A stretch of 64,000 nt of DNA from Desulfobacter sp. (GTDB taxonomy: Bacteria; Desulfobacterota; Desulfobacteria; Desulfobacterales; Desulfobacteraceae), in the NCBI GenBank assembly GCA_028768545.1, contig CP054838.1, positions 1,171,501 through 1,235,500 of the forward strand, in the 5' to 3' direction. The notes under the pieces are model-generated. The model ran no database searches. It saw only the letters and a list, made by a program, of their open reading frames with translations, and was not told where the DNA came from. The first letter of the stretch is position 1, and every line of letters begins with the position of its first letter. The translations under genes were made by a program, and so were the position numbers. Below, one piece after another: positions 36,797 through 45,381 of this stretch.

Positions 36797-38746
36797 ATGA
36801 TCGTGTCAAAATATTTTTCCCAGGCCCAGTTAAAGGGGCTTGTCAAGGCCGGAGATATTATCCTGCCCGGCACCGAGACCTCTCCTTCTTTTTCAGATAC
36901 CGGCTGCATTGTCCACATGGACCGGATGGCCGCCTTTTTGTCCGAAGATGATTTAAGCGGGCTTAAAATGCTGCTTTGGGTATTCAGGTGGATGCCGAAA
37001 TGGAAGATACGCCTTCTTTTCAAGCTCTGCAATAAGAGCAGCAAGTTCCCGGGGTTTATCGGGGCCGGGATGCGCATGCTGGAAATTGGTGTCAAAGGGG
37101 CCGTGTTTTCACCCTATTATGCCAACCTTACAGCGCCTGGGTATACCGGAAAAAAAGTCCATGACGCCATTGACTGGCACCCAAAATTAGTGCTCAAAGA
37201 AGGAGAACTTCCGGAAAAGGCCATGTCCGTGAACCTTGATGATCCAGACCCTCAAGAGATTGACCTTATTTACAAGAGAGCCAAAACTGCCCAGCCTGAC
37301 ATCCGGGACTGGGGGGTGAAAAAACGGGTGGAATTCTTATCCGCCTTAAAAGCGGTGATTCTTGAGCACCAGGAGTTCATCCTTGACCAGGTCCAGAAAG
37401 ATACGGGAAAATCAAGGTTTGACGCCATTACCGCAGAAATTTTCGGGGTGCTTGATTTTCTGGACTACCTTGAAAAAAATGCAGTGAAATGTCTAAAAGA
37501 CCGGAAAGTGCCGACCCCTTTTGCCCTGATGGGCAAATCTTCCAAGGTTTATTTTGAACCGTTGGGCACAGCCCTGCTCATCTCCCCCTGGAATTACCCC
37601 TTTTACCAGGCCATTGTCCCCATTGCCCAGGCCTTTGTTGCGGGAAATGCCGTGGTGTTCAAACCCTCTTCAGCCACGCCCTTGAAAGGCCTTGTGGAGC
37701 TGCTCCTGGCCAAGGCCGGGTTCAGGCCCGGCTGGGTCCAGGTGGTTTACGGATCCGGGTCAAAGGTGGGAGACGCTCTTGTGGACGGCCGGCCAGACAA
37801 AATTTTTCTCATCGGCAGCCAGGCTGTGGGCCGTCATGTCATGGAAAAAGCGGCCCGTCATCTGATTCCCGTGGAGCTGGAACTTGGGGGTAAAGATCCC
37901 ATGGTGGTCTTTGACGATGTGAATATTGAACGGGCCGCGGCAGGGGCCATCTGGGGGGCATTCACCACCACGGGCCAGTCCTGTACCTCTGTGGAGCGCC
38001 TCTTTGTCCATGAACAGATTTATGAAGAATTTAAAACCCGATTGATTCGGGAAACCCAAACACTGGTGTTGGGCACAGACAAGGACGGTAGCTGCGATAT
38101 CGGTCCCATGTGCACCCAGGCCCAGGTGAAAGCCATTGCAGCCCAGGTAGCCGATGCCAAAGAAAAAGGCGCCCGTTTTCTCACCGGCGGGGACTGGGAC
38201 GGCCGCTCCGAATTGGTTCCCCCCATGATTGTGGAAGGGGTGACCCAGGATATGCTCATGGACCAGGAGGAAAATTTCGGACCGCTTCTGCCCCTCTACT
38301 CTTTTTCCAGTGAAGCCCAGGCCATTGAACTGGCCAATGATCCGGAATACGGGCTTTCAGCATCGGTATGGTCCCATGATATCAAGCGGGCCGACCGGGT
38401 GGCCAGGGCCATTTACACGGGCAATGTCTCCATCAACAATGTCATGCTCACCGAAGGCAACCATGCCCTGCCCTTCGGCGGAGTGGGCAAAAGCGGGTTT
38501 GGAAGGTACAAAGGAGAGTTTGGGTTCTATGCCTTTGCCAACATCAAAGCCATCCTCATTGACAAGGATTCAGCCAATATGGAGGCCAATTGGTTTCCCT
38601 ATACCCCAAAAAAGTATCAGATTTTTTCAGACCTTACCAAAGCCTTGTATTCACCCGGAAAGATTTTGGGCCTGATCAAGGGCTCATTTTACGGGCTCAA
38701 GCTTGAAACCTATGTGAAAAAACTGGCTAAAAAGGGCAGAGATTAA
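36797..38746 (+). CDS. Aldehyde dehydrogenase with an N-terminal GMC small-subunit-like domain
   Basis: 649 residues, about 150 longer than a usual aldehyde dehydrogenase. Residues ~170-620 are the dehydrogenase: ISPWNYPFYQA, the general-base Glu in VELELGGKDPM and the catalytic Cys in TTTGQSCTSVERL. Residues 1-~140 are different: GDIILPGTETSPSFSDTGCI, then MDRMAAFLSEDDLSGLKMLL and a hydrophobic stretch. This resembles small subunits (gluconate dehydrogenase subunit 3-like) that partner GMC enzymes. A fusion of GMC partner and aldehyde dehydrogenase would couple alcohol and aldehyde oxidation. The C-terminal tail is basic and may touch the membrane. Confidence 0.82.
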   Translation: MIVSKYFSQAQLKGLVKAGDIILPGTETSPSFSDTGCIVHMDRMAAFLSEDDLSGLKMLLWVFRWMPKWKIRLLFKLCNKSSKFPGFIGAGMRMLEIGVKGAVFSPYYANLTAPGYTGKKVHDAIDWHPKLVLKEGELPEKAMSVNLDDPDPQEIDLIYKRAKTAQPDIRDWGVKKRVEFLSALKAVILEHQEFILDQVQKDTGKSRFDAITAEIFGVLDFLDYLEKNAVKCLKDRKVPTPFALMGKSSKVYFEPLGTALLISPWNYPFYQAIVPIAQAFVAGNAVVFKPSSATPLKGLVELLLAKAGFRPGWVQVVYGSGSKVGDALVDGRPDKIFLIGSQAVGRHVMEKAARHLIPVELELGGKDPMVVFDDVNIERAAAGAIWGAFTTTGQSCTSVERLFVHEQIYEEFKTRLIRETQTLVLGTDKDGSCDIGPMCTQAQVKAIAAQVADAKEKGARFLTGGDWDGRSELVPPMIVEGVTQDMLMDQEENFGPLLPLYSFSSEAQAIELANDPEYGLSASVWSHDIKRADRVARAIYTGNVSINNVMLTEGNHALPFGGVGKSGFGRYKGEFGFYAFANIKAILIDKDSANMEANWFPYTPKKYQIFSDLTKALYSPGKILGLIKGSFYGLKLETYVKKLAKKGRD

Positions 38747-38785
38747 CTTGAATTTTTGATGAACCTGCTGGAATAAAAAGAGGGA

Positions 38786-39154
38786 TCAGGAGTCCTTTAG
38801 TACATCCTTTACCGTTTCATCGGTCTGGATGACAAGGGGCTCTTGCTCTCTTGCAGGTGCCGAACTTGTGATCTGTTTTCGTGTAATGGAAAAGGAGCCT
38901 GAGCCTGAGGAGATCACCCAGTCTTCCAGTTCAAAGTTGAGAAAAATGATTTCCGGGATATTGGAAAGCAGCTTGCACAGGGTTTCCACCTCTTCGTGCT
39001 TCATGTCCTGTCCTGAGACTTTGCACAAGCGTCCTGTAAAGCTTGCGGCCTTGCCTGAAAAGGAAAAAAAGAACTGCTGGAGATCTGTTCCGTGGCTGAC
39101 CAGAACCCGTTTGATCTTTTGATTTATTTCATATCTGGTTTGTTTTGTTTTCAT
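38786..39154 (-). CDS. Conserved hypothetical protein
   Basis: 122 residues from ATG 39154, the best start in view, though without a clear ribosome binding site. The pattern (IKRVLVSHGTDLQQFFFSFS, then LLSNIPEIIFLNFELEDWVI) is a compact alpha/beta domain, loosely BON-like. The C-terminal 25 residues are polar and likely disordered. No signal peptide. It lies downstream of the diguanylate cyclase gene on the same strand. I do not know its function. Confidence 0.6.
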   Translation of the reverse strand: MKTKQTRYEINQKIKRVLVSHGTDLQQFFFSFSGKAASFTGRLCKVSGQDMKHEEVETLCKLLSNIPEIIFLNFELEDWVISSGSGSFSITRKQITSSAPAREQEPLVIQTDETVKDVLKDS

Positions 39155-39267
39155 TTGGGGCGAATGATAAAAGTCAAAGCCAAAGAAGTCAATACTCTCT
39201 TGGATAAATATTCCGAAAAAAAGGGCAGAGGGTGGGCCCGGGCAAATGGAAAAAAGGGGGGACGCGT

Positions 39268-40350
39268 TTAATTCAAAAAACAATCCCTGGTCCATGGCTC
39301 GGCCGTCTTGGGCTCGCATACTTTGATCAGCCCGGGCATTACCGTGTTTCTGCCGTTGACCTTTGCCTTGTAGAGCATGGTGTCTGCATCTTCGATAAGC
39401 CGGGAAATGTCCGTGTTGGCTTCAAGCTGTGAAACCCCGAAACTGGCCGTAATCCTTATGCTGGCACCGTTGAACGGAATCCTCAAGCCCGCAATTTTGC
39501 ACCGGAGCCGGTCGGCCAGCTCCATGGCCTTGGCCTTGTCTGTTTCCGGAAGGATTGCAATGAACTCTTCCCCCCCGTACCTGGCCAGGACATCCCCTTT
39601 TCTCATGCCCTGCCTGATGAGCAGGCTCACCTCTTTGAGGACCTGATCTCCCCCCAGATGCCCATGGGTATCGTTGACTGATTTAAAATGGTCCAGGTCA
39701 AGCATGAACAGGGACAAGGGGTTGTTATGCCGGGTGGCAGAAGAGACATGGCCCTTGAGCTGATTTTCAAACTCCCGTCGGTTATAACATCCGGTCAAAG
39801 GATCAATCACAGCCGCATCTTTGAGGTTTTCAATTTTAATCTGTTTGGACAGGGCAGCAGCGCATCCCTGGAGAATGAGACGGATCACCTCATCCTGAAA
39901 AGAGGTCATTCCTTTTTTGGGCATCATATAGAGGCGTGAAAAACAATTTTCCTCTTTAAGGTCATAATGAACCAGGGTATTAAGGCTGAATTTTTCCTGA
40001 CATTCGTCCTGCTCAAACTCATGGTTTAAATAATTTAAATCCGAAGGATTTTTAATGCTAAAATCCTTGAGTATAATATCTTCAATGGAAGTCTTGTACA
40101 TCCTTGGATCCAGCCAGACATCAAGTCCGGCCTCTTTTTTAACCACAAAGGCAAAAAGCCTGTACCCCAGAAGATCTTTAAGGCAAAGGGCCACCTCATT
40201 GATAATTTCCTTTGAAGAGGATTTCTGGTTCAAGGCCAGAATGTGCCGGGTCAAGTTATTCTGGGCCGCAGCCCTTTGGATAGAGGAACTGAATATCAGG
40301 CTGAAAAAAGCGGTCACAGTATTGCTTAGTTTATTAAGGGTCTGATTCAT
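39268..40350 (-). CDS. Diguanylate cyclase (GGDEF domain)
   Basis: 360 residues. The C-terminal ~165 residues form a GGDEF domain: DPLTGCYNRREF, FMLDLDHFKSVNDTHGHLGG and the active-site RYGGEEF. An RxxD inhibitory site (RKGD) lies five residues before it, so c-di-GMP feedback is expected. The N-terminal ~180 residues are a GAF-like or unknown sensory region without transmembrane helices. The enzyme makes c-di-GMP, opposing the (broken) HD-GYP protein at 8703-11860. Confidence 0.9.
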   Translation of the reverse strand: MNQTLNKLSNTVTAFFSLIFSSSIQRAAAQNNLTRHILALNQKSSSKEIINEVALCLKDLLGYRLFAFVVKKEAGLDVWLDPRMYKTSIEDIILKDFSIKNPSDLNYLNHEFEQDECQEKFSLNTLVHYDLKEENCFSRLYMMPKKGMTSFQDEVIRLILQGCAAALSKQIKIENLKDAAVIDPLTGCYNRREFENQLKGHVSSATRHNNPLSLFMLDLDHFKSVNDTHGHLGGDQVLKEVSLLIRQGMRKGDVLARYGGEEFIAILPETDKAKAMELADRLRCKIAGLRIPFNGASIRITASFGVSQLEANTDISRLIEDADTMLYKAKVNGRNTVMPGLIKVCEPKTAEPWTRDCFLN

Positions 40351-40497
40351 GGATTTTCCTTTTCAATCGGTGCAATTCCTTTGAAAAGAGAATAAAGCAA
40401 GAGGTGTGCCAAAATTTTTTGTTAAACCAAGGGGTTGACTTGTTTTGGGGCAGAGGGGGACTGCGGTCAAAGGGGAAAAATGTGCAGGGGAGTTCCA

Positions 40498-40529
40498 CAC
40501 CTCCCTGTCAGTCTTTTGACAGGGAGGTG
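40498..40529 (-). terminator. Perfect 13-bp hairpin after the HD-domain gene
   Basis: CACCTCCCTGTCA (40498-40510) and TGACAGGGAGGTG (40517-40529) form a perfect 13-bp stem with a 6-base loop, 16 bases after the stop of the HD gene (minus strand). No U-run follows directly, so it may be a transcript-end stabiliser or a weak terminator rather than a classic one. Confidence 0.5.
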
Positions 40530-40544
40530 CTCGGGAAGTGAATC

Positions 40545-41111
40545 TTAAAGGGTGCCTTTCAGGCCGATCTCTTCTGCCACGGGCCGCATCCCCATGATGA
40601 CCTCGGACAGGTCCATGTCCAGAAAATCAGCCCCTTTCTGAATAACGGTTCTGTCCACAGCAGCGGCAAACCGTTTGTCCTTGAATTTCTTTTTGACGGA
40701 CTTGGCCTTGATGTCCAATATGCTTTTAGAGGGTCTGACCAGGGCCGCACTTGACACAAGCCCGGTCAGTTTGTCTATGGCATACAGGGTTTTTTCCATT
40801 CGGGTTTCAGGTTTAACTTCCGAGCAGATTCCCCAGCCGTGGCTGACAACGGCCCTGATATATTCCGGCGGCCAGTGAAGGTCTTCAAACAATTGAACGC
40901 ATTTGACACAATGCTGGTCCGGATACATCTCATAGTCAATATCATGGACCAGACCAACAATTTTCCAGGCGTCAAAATCTTCCCCAAAACGGGCGGCAAA
41001 ATGTCCCATCACAGCTTCTACGGCCAGGGCGTGGCGGATCAGTCCGGGTTTGGAATTGTATTTTTTAAGCAGATCAAATGCCTCTTTTCGGGTGGGCTTA
41101 TGGGAATTCAT
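40545..41111 (-). CDS. HD-domain hydrolase
   Basis: 188 residues from ATG 41111 (AAGGA seven bases upstream); an in-frame ATG at 41132 is possible. The HD pattern is RHALAVEAVMGHFA, VGLVHDIDYEMYPDQH, AVVSHGW and YAIDKLTGLV, giving the H...HD...D metal site. Such proteins are phosphohydrolases on nucleotides or related compounds; the substrate is unknown. It is followed by a strong hairpin. Confidence 0.82.
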   Translation of the reverse strand: MNSHKPTRKEAFDLLKKYNSKPGLIRHALAVEAVMGHFAARFGEDFDAWKIVGLVHDIDYEMYPDQHCVKCVQLFEDLHWPPEYIRAVVSHGWGICSEVKPETRMEKTLYAIDKLTGLVSSAALVRPSKSILDIKAKSVKKKFKDKRFAAAVDRTVIQKGADFLDMDLSEVIMGMRPVAEEIGLKGTL

Positions 41112-41196
41112 TCTCAATCCTTGCAATTTCATTTATTTTAGGTACAATCCTCATAACCTTTAACCCATAAGATGTCAATTGGTGAAGCCTTACTCC

Positions 41197-42960
41197 ATGC
41201 AGACCAGGGAAAAAAAAGATGGGTTGTTGACAGAACCGCAGCAATGGTCTGCCAAATTGTTTCTTTTAGCAGGGGCATGGGCTGTTTTACTGGTATTGTT
41301 CGGTCTTGGGTTTTGGGCTTTTCCCCAAATTCCGCGATGGATATTTTTCTATCTCTGCCTGGGTATTCATTTTATTTTTCTGGCCGGGGTTTTTTTGGCT
41401 GTCAAGCAGCGTCACACCCAAACAAGGCGTTTGCACGCCCAGTCCCTTGAATTTCACAGTCTGGTTTCCCAGACCCGGGATTTATTGTGGGCGTTGGATG
41501 CAGATCTGTGTATCACAAAAAAACTGGGCCCGGGCCAGGATATGACAGGGTATTCTGCCCAGGAATTGATCGGCATGCCATTTGCCCGTCTGCTCTCTGA
41601 AGAGGCTGCCAAGGAATTTAACGGACTGGCCCGGCAGAATCAGCCCTTTTCCATGGAAACCGAAATCTGTCTGCCCGATGGGCAGGTTCTGGCCATTGAA
41701 GTTTCAGGAACCCCGGGAAAGGGCAATTTTTTCTGCCAGGGAGTGATCCGCAATATCTCAGAGCAAAAGCAGAGAATTCGTGACACCAAAGCGGTTGAAG
41801 AAAAACTGGGCCGGGCAGAAAAACTCAAAAACCTGGGACTGCTCGCAGGAAGCGTTGCCCATGATTTGAACAATATTCTGTCCGGGATCGCCACATATCC
41901 GGAGGTGCTGCTTCTGGACGAACATCTGGATCCAAAGATCCGTCAGGGTCTTATCATGATCAAGGACTCGGGAAGAAAAGCATCCTCCGTGGTTTCCGAT
42001 CTTTTGACCATTTCCCGGGGCATCAAGGCGGAAAAACAGATTCTCAATCTCAACACCCTGATCGAGCGGTACATGGCCGCGCCTGAATTTCATAAGATCA
42101 CAAAGACTTATGCCCAGGTGGAGATCGAGGTGATCACCGAGCCGGAACTGATGAATATCAGCGGTTCCTATATTCATATTGAAAAGGCCGTGATGAACCT
42201 GGTGCTCAATGCGGTTGAAGAGACTGCTGCACAAGATCGCGGCCGGGTCACCTTGTCCACGGCCAATTATTATGCAGATCATCCCATTGTCCATGGCCAA
42301 AAAAAAGAACTGCCCCCCGGGGAGTATGTGATGCTCACCGTGGCGGACAATGGTTCCGGCATTCCCGAAGATTGCCTGGACAAGATATTTGATCCTTTTT
42401 TTACCCAAAAAGAGATGGGCAAATCCGGCACCGGCTTAGGGCTGACCGTGGTGCTCAATGCGGTTCAGGATCATGACGGGGCCGTTTGTGTGGCATCCGA
42501 TTCCCAGGGGACCCAGTTTAAACTGTTCTTTCCGGCCATCCGGGCGGAACTGCCGAAAATAGATATTCCCGGGTCTGTGGAGGAAATTAAAGGCCAGGGA
42601 GAAACCCTGCTGATTGTGGATGATCTGCCCAGCCAGCGCAAAATTGCAGCCACCATTCTTAAAAATCTGGGATACAAGGTGTTTTCCGTGGCTGATGGCC
42701 TGGCTGCCACGGAATTTGTGAAAAAGACCCCTGTGGATCTTTTGATTCTGGATATGATTATGGACCCCTTTATTTCCGGCCTTGAAACCTATGAGCGGAT
42801 CAAGCGGATCTACCCGGACCAAAAAGCAATTATTGCCAGTGGACATTCAGAATCACAAGATGTATTAAAGGCCCAGAAGCTGGGTGCGGGCTGTTTTGTA
42901 AAAAAACCTTACACCATTTTAGACATGGGCATTGCCGTAAAAGAGGAACTTGAGAATTAA
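41197..42960 (+). CDS. Hybrid sensor histidine kinase with PAS and receiver domains
   Basis: 587 residues from ATG 41197; TTG 41179 or GTG 41182 would add five or six. Two transmembrane helices (residues ~20-70) are followed by a PAS domain, the H-box [21 protein letters not shown]-box [29 protein letters not shown] and GTGLGL. A C-terminal receiver has [12 protein letters not shown], the acceptor Asp in [10 protein letters not shown] and Lys in CFVKKPY. No separate response regulator with an output domain is adjacent. Its stop shares one base with the panC start. Confidence 0.9.
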   Translation: MQTREKKDGLLTEPQQWSAKLFLLAGAWAVLLVLFGLGFWAFPQIPRWIFFYLCLGIHFIFLAGVFLAVKQRHTQTRRLHAQSLEFHSLVSQTRDLLWALDADLCITKKLGPGQDMTGYSAQELIGMPFARLLSEEAAKEFNGLARQNQPFSMETEICLPDGQVLAIEVSGTPGKGNFFCQGVIRNISEQKQRIRDTKAVEEKLGRAEKLKNLGLLAGSVAHDLNNILSGIATYPEVLLLDEHLDPKIRQGLIMIKDSGRKASSVVSDLLTISRGIKAEKQILNLNTLIERYMAAPEFHKITKTYAQVEIEVITEPELMNISGSYIHIEKAVMNLVLNAVEETAAQDRGRVTLSTANYYADHPIVHGQKKELPPGEYVMLTVADNGSGIPEDCLDKIFDPFFTQKEMGKSGTGLGLTVVLNAVQDHDGAVCVASDSQGTQFKLFFPAIRAELPKIDIPGSVEEIKGQGETLLIVDDLPSQRKIAATILKNLGYKVFSVADGLAATEFVKKTPVDLLILDMIMDPFISGLETYERIKRIYPDQKAIIASGHSESQDVLKAQKLGAGCFVKKPYTILDMGIAVKEELEN

Positions 42961-43811
42961 TGGATATTTTAAAGACAAAGTCAAGGATGCAGGCCTGGTC
43001 CGGAATTCAGAAAAAAAAAGGGAAAACCATCAGTTTTGTCCCGACCATGGGCTATCTTCATAAAGGTCATCTCTCCCTGCTGGAAATCGGGGGTCCCCTT
43101 TGCGATGAACTGGTGCTCAGCATCTTTGTCAACCCGACCCAGTTCGGCCCCAACGAGGATTTGGATGCCTATCCCCGGAGTATTGAAAAAGATCTGGCTA
43201 TGGCCGAAGCTGCCGGGGTCACCGCTGTTTTTCTTCCCAACACCCAGGAGATGTACACCCAAAATTATCAGACGCGGGTCTCTCTGGACCATCTGCCCAA
43301 TTTTCTTTGCGGAAAATCAAGGCCTGTTCATTTTGGCGGGGTGGCCACGGTGGTCACCAAATTGTTTAATATTGTTCAGCCGGATGTGGCCATTTTCGGT
43401 AAAAAGGACTATCAGCAGCTCCAGGTGATCAAACAGATGACCCGGGATCTTGATTTTAACATTAAAATCATCGGCGGAGAGATTATCAGGGAAGCGGACG
43501 GGCTGGCCATGAGCTCCAGGAACGCCTATCTCACCCCTGACCAGCGGCAGTCTGCCCTCTGCCTTTCCCGGGCCATTGAACTTGCCAAAAAAATAGTTGC
43601 ACAAGGAGACGTTTCAATTCTGCCCATTGTCAAAGAGATGGAAACCTTTATCCATTCCTTTGATCATACCCGGGTTGATTATATTGAATTCTGCGACCCG
43701 GAAACCCTTGAACCTGTTGATCTCATTGAATCCCAAACCCTTGTGGCCATGGCCGTCCAGGTGGGAAAATCCAGGCTTTTGGACAATGGGCTTATTGATC
43801 TGCCACAATAA
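42960..43811 (+). CDS. panC: Pantothenate synthetase
   Basis: 283 residues. It joins pantoate and beta-alanine using ATP in coenzyme A synthesis. Hallmarks: VPTMGYLHKGHLSLL (HxGH), SIFVNPTQFGPNEDLDAYPR, IFGKKDYQQL and AMSSRNAYL (KMSKS-like). It overlaps the kinase stop by one base and is convergent with, and overlaps by 20 bases, the exported protein gene. panB and panD are not in the window. Confidence 0.95.
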   Translation: MDILKTKSRMQAWSGIQKKKGKTISFVPTMGYLHKGHLSLLEIGGPLCDELVLSIFVNPTQFGPNEDLDAYPRSIEKDLAMAEAAGVTAVFLPNTQEMYTQNYQTRVSLDHLPNFLCGKSRPVHFGGVATVVTKLFNIVQPDVAIFGKKDYQQLQVIKQMTRDLDFNIKIIGGEIIREADGLAMSSRNAYLTPDQRQSALCLSRAIELAKKIVAQGDVSILPIVKEMETFIHSFDHTRVDYIEFCDPETLEPVDLIESQTLVAMAVQVGKSRLLDNGLIDLPQ

Positions 43812-44673
43812 CCACTCGGCATTCTTTTAAAAATTTATGCCGTTCTGTGGATTTTTCCAGGCTCTTTGCATCTTTCATGCTCACCATAACCGCATTGGTT
43901 TTGTTGTCGGCTTTTCGCAATGCCTTGAACACCAGGGGATTGGATCCGATCCTTTTAAAGGAAAGCGCGGTTTCCATATCGCATAAATAGGTGGCCACCC
44001 CGTATTGGACGGCAAATTCCCGGCTGACAAACATGGACGAGTAAATTTCTTTTCCCTGTTCGCTGACAATGACCGGATAGAGAATGGGATCAAGGCCAAG
44101 GTCCCGGGCATCCACCACCAGGCCGGTATAGGGGATTTTGTTGATAGGGATTTCAGGCCGGTTTGATTTGCCCTCTGGTACGGGTTTGGACTTCATTTCA
44201 GTGATTTTAGGGATCTGTCGGATATGGTCCGGCAATACCAATTGGAGGAATCCCCCGAAAATTCGGGTTTCCATTTTAACCTCCACATCCATGGCAGAGG
44301 TATACAATTGCTGGGTAATGACGGCATCCTGGGCTGTTTTTTCTATCCCGGCCAGGATTACATCATGGGCGGAGGCATACTCCCCCACAGTGAGATCAGG
44401 GGAAATTTTAATCTGCTTTAAGATGGTGATGATGTTCCTGATGGCATTGGCCCTGGCGGATCCGGGCATGGCCGTTGGGCCAGCCTCCGTATTGATTTCC
44501 GGCTGGGCATGACCTGTAACCATGACCTGGCCGGTGCTCCAGTTGATCGCCCCGTTTTCAAACGATTGGATGCAATAAGAGGGGGCTGCCCTGACCCATT
44601 CCGGACGAATGGCCCAGGCCAGGATCATTGTGATGGCCACGGCCCGTCGGATGTAAAGGAATTCAGGTCTCAT
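43792..44673 (-). CDS. Exported protein of unknown function (LPP20/DUF-type)
   Basis: 293 residues. A signal peptide (MRPEFLYIRRAVAITMILAW... ending near VRA) is followed by a region with NWSTGQVMVTGHAQPEI and ARANAIRNIITILKQIKI, the pattern of a small exported fold that recurs in LPP20-type proteins. A Pro/Lys-rich linker precedes a C-terminal half with YTGLVVDARDLGLDPILYP. It overlaps mobB by 11 bases and is convergent with panC. A related-looking exported protein is at 62744-63991. Confidence 0.7.
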   Translation of the reverse strand: MRPEFLYIRRAVAITMILAWAIRPEWVRAAPSYCIQSFENGAINWSTGQVMVTGHAQPEINTEAGPTAMPGSARANAIRNIITILKQIKISPDLTVGEYASAHDVILAGIEKTAQDAVITQQLYTSAMDVEVKMETRIFGGFLQLVLPDHIRQIPKITEMKSKPVPEGKSNRPEIPINKIPYTGLVVDARDLGLDPILYPVIVSEQGKEIYSSMFVSREFAVQYGVATYLCDMETALSFKRIGSNPLVFKALRKADNKTNAVMVSMKDAKSLEKSTERHKFLKECRVVIVADQ

Positions 44674-45190
44674 TTGTCTTTTCTTTTTCGGGTAAAATAT
44701 AGGATGCCTCTATAAAGTCTGCCAGTTTTACCGCCTCTTCCAGCCCGAACACAGGGATGTCGGGGCGATTGGGGCGGATATTTGAATCTGTTACAAACGC
44801 AGCCAGATGGGGATCTTCAAGGCAAAAGGGAGCCTTGTGATCGCTGTCGGTTCTGAAGATTTCTATCTTGGGCTGGGCCTGGCGTTTAAACCCTTCAACA
44901 AGGATCAAATCCATACCCCCAAGATAGTCTTGCATTTTTTCTATGGGCTTTCGGGAATCGTCCTTTACCAGGGCCACCCGGGAATCGGTGATGACCAGTG
45001 CAGCATCGGCCCCGGCTTTTTTATGGCGCCAGCTGTCCTTTCCCTTTTTATCAAAGTCAAATCTGTCATGGGTGTGTTTTACCGATCCAATGGTGTAGCT
45101 GCGCTTTTTTAACTCGTGTATCAGTTTTTCAGCCAGGGTGGTTTTACCGGCGTTGGATTTGCCAACAATCAAAAGTATCTGAGGGCTCAT
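44663..45190 (-). CDS. mobB: Molybdopterin-guanine dinucleotide biosynthesis adapter protein MobB
   Basis: 175 residues. The P-loop is ILLIVGKSNAGKTTLAEKLI, followed by SVKHTHDRFDFDKKGKDSWR and KKAGADAALVITDS, as in MobB. It binds GTP and assists MobA in attaching GMP to molybdopterin for bis-MGD enzymes such as formate dehydrogenase. A good promoter lies at 45226-45254. The HTH regulator with a molybdate-binding-like domain at 47281 suggests a molybdenum theme. Confidence 0.93.
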   Translation of the reverse strand: MSPQILLIVGKSNAGKTTLAEKLIHELKKRSYTIGSVKHTHDRFDFDKKGKDSWRHKKAGADAALVITDSRVALVKDDSRKPIEKMQDYLGGMDLILVEGFKRQAQPKIEIFRTDSDHKAPFCLEDPHLAAFVTDSNIRPNRPDIPVFGLEEAVKLADFIEASYILPEKEKTNET

Positions 45191-45225
45191 TATTTTTGCT
45201 GTCTTAGGGGTAGTTCAAATGATTT

Positions 45226-45254
45226 AAAATAGAGCCCAGCCCAAAGAAAGTCAA
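45226..45254 (-). promoter_or_regulatory. mobB promoter
   Basis: On the minus strand TTGACT (45249-45254) and TATTTT (45226-45231) are 17 bases apart, ending 36 bases before the mobB start. No strong matching promoter was found on the plus strand of this spacer, which originally faced aroK before the IS4-type insertion. Confidence 0.55.
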
Positions 45255-45381
45255 GGCAGCAGCCATATTGTATTTTGTTCTGGGTTTCGCCCCGCTTTTC
45301 AAGGCGCTTTTAGCCTTGCAAAGCAGCACAAAGGCATGTATTTCTCTTTTAGTAATAACAGGCAAAACAATGACTTTTTTT

